From Diacronema lutheri (taxonomy: Eukaryota > Haptophyta > Pavlovophyceae > Pavlovales > Pavlovaceae): a stretch of 64,000 bases of DNA. Numbering within the stretch: position 1 is the first letter of the stretch; each line of letters starts with the position of its first letter. The stretch lies in contig JAGTXO010000025.1 of the NCBI GenBank assembly GCA_019448385.1, positions 186,001 through 250,000 of the forward strand, given 5' to 3'. Shown here one piece after another: positions 63,001 to 64,000 of this stretch. Position numbers and translations under genes: made by a program. The notes beneath the pieces were generated by a model. The model was not told where the DNA came from. It saw only the letters and a program-made list of their open reading frames with translations, and did no database searches.

Positions 63001-64000
63001 GGCCAGCGGGGTGCGGCGGCCTGACGTGCGCGCAGCTGCGGCGCGCGCTGCCGGCGTCGAGCGGCGCAGGCCTGGTTGTGAACGGCAGCATGCGCATGCG
63101 CAGCAGGGGCGGCCGCCTCTCGCGCGTCGGCGGCCCCGAGCAAGGCGCGAGCCGCACTGCGTTGGTCGCGAGCGGCGAAGGCGCGAGCGTGCGCTCCTGC
63201 AGAGGTCCAAATAATGCGGCCGCGGCGGCCGCGGCGGTGGGCGGTGGCACCCTCGGCTCGCGCCTTCCGGAGCCGGGCAGCGCGCCGAGCAGCGGCACAC
63301 TGACCTCGCGCTTCGCGCGCGGGCGCAACAGCGGCTTCTGCTCTTGCGGTGCAGTGCCGCTCAACCCGGCCGCAACGAGCGCCACGGGCAGCGCCTCGTC
63401 GCGCGTCTCGAAGAGCTGCCGGCGGCGGAGCAATTCGACAGCGTCTGGGACCGTGCTTCCCTTCGCGCTCACGTCCGATGCCGGTTCCGCCGCCGCGCCC
63501 GAGCGCTCGGACGGCGTGCGCTCGTGCGACGCGTACATCGTGCACTCGCCCCTCGACGACCCGCGCGCGCGCGCCGATGCGCTGCGCGTGTGGGCGCACC
63601 AGTTCAGTGAGCGGCACGGCCGCGTGCCAAGCGTGTGGTTGGATGCGCTGAGCGCGGACGCGTCGCTTCTCCCCTGCGAGTTGCTCGCGCACAGCGCGGC
63701 GTACATCGGGTGGAGCCGGCGGCTCGTGCTGCTCGTCGGCCCCAACTTGACCAACGACCTCAAGGCCGTGGCCGAGATCTACACGTGGATTGCGATGGGC
63801 GGGCTCGCGGCGGACATTGACATCGCGCTCGCCGTCGCTACGCCGAGCGAGCGGCGCTCGACGGCCGCGGCCTTCGACACGTTCCACGTGATGCACGCGC
63901 GGTGCGATGCAGGCGCCATGCGCTCGGCGCTTGCGCTCGCCGTCGAGCTCGCGACGGTCGGCAGCGTCAACCGCGTGGTGCGCGAGCTCACGTCCGCCGT
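60081..64000 (+). CDS. Nucleoside-hydrolase-like / multi-pass membrane / TIR-like fusion protein (3' end beyond window)
   Basis: Exons 60081-60683, 60793-61040 and 61157 to the right edge, with 2,844 nt open and no stop; about 1,231 residues visible. The N-domain (about 1-320) resembles nucleoside hydrolases: CDVGPDPDDMKALLL equals the Asp-rich metal site, then LTIVANGGQQ, VRVVCISSLRDIANAL, VLAIQGGLE and FVKPYDVVALMMVLPATAHLF. Five or six hydrophobic segments occupy about 460-690 (STLLGTGLFALLGC, AILCIGVGIFALLGGLTVL, ALRVAQYVALSCASLLGL, VLAAWLLANCAL, VACALFVVECAIACAMLM). Ser/Arg-rich disorder follows to about 1065. Then comes a TIR-like fold: CDAYIVHSPLDD, RVWAHQFSERHGRVPSVWLDAL, ELLAHSAAYIGWSRRLVLLVGP and AEIYTWIAMGG. 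The second intron has a GC donor. That it is one gene is inferred from frame and phase continuity. Confidence 0.72.

Overview
The window is nuclear DNA of a GC-rich, gene-dense unicellular eukaryote, most likely a haptophyte alga or a close chromist relative. The evidence is spliced genes with short introns, frequent GC-AG introns next to GT-AG ones, a plant-type DYRK kinase, a cyanobacterial/plant-type FGGY ribulose kinase, and a TIR-like domain style that I associate with algal genomes. The exact lineage is inference. I see no rRNA, tRNA, CRISPR array, transposase, reverse transcriptase or virus-like element.

Layout. 1-3702 (-) DYRK-type kinase, running off the left edge. 3911-13070 (-) a 21-exon mitochondrial-type NAD(P) transhydrogenase (NNT). 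One of its introns holds about 31 tandem copies of the preceding exon end plus its 5' splice site. 13145-16703 (+) MYST histone acetyltransferase. 17009-17833 (-) YjbQ-family protein. 17879-19551 (+) inositol-monophosphatase-superfamily enzyme. 19640-24283 (-) NEK-type kinase with a 77-bp intronic array. 24512-26174 (+) ERCC8/CSA WD40 protein. 26431-28037 (+) unrecognised cysteine-rich protein. 28327-30617 (-) protein with 52-residue tandem repeats. 30787-31506 (-) LRRC61-like LRR protein. 31572-34609 (+) helical-repeat/SH3 protein. 34704-35657 (-) VASt-type lipid-transfer protein. 35748-36908 (+) IBA57. 37011-38799 (-) RING+PHD protein. 38892-42219 (-) GAF-like/Tudor-like/coiled-coil protein. 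42318-43826 (+) ribulose-kinase-like FGGY kinase. 43923-45302 (+) SCP2-like membrane protein. 45340-46998 (-) membrane/zinc-finger protein. 47087-48154 (+) BSD-like protein. 48209-50659 (+) zinc-ribbon/HAD protein. 50684-51172 (-) small signal-peptide protein. 51276-56095 (+) 1,504-residue coiled-coil protein. 56120-57214 (+) SGNH hydrolase. 57343-59360 (+) FMN-dependent alpha-hydroxy-acid dehydrogenase. From 60081 to the right edge (+) lies an apparent fusion of a nucleoside-hydrolase-like domain, a multi-pass membrane region and a TIR-like domain.

The genes do not form one pathway. The window is dominated by signalling (two kinases, the TIR-like receptor candidate), chromatin and repair (MYST, ERCC8, RING/PHD, Tudor-like) and organelle metabolism (NNT, IBA57, FGGY kinase, FMN oxidase, YjbQ, IMPase-like). 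Most neighbours are divergent or convergent with spacers of 24-100 bp, so shared bidirectional promoters are likely. The left third is intron-rich, the right two thirds nearly intronless.

Splice models were built by eye from reading-frame continuity, family conservation and GT/GC...AG signals. For every complete gene the summed exon length is a multiple of three. No transcript data were available.
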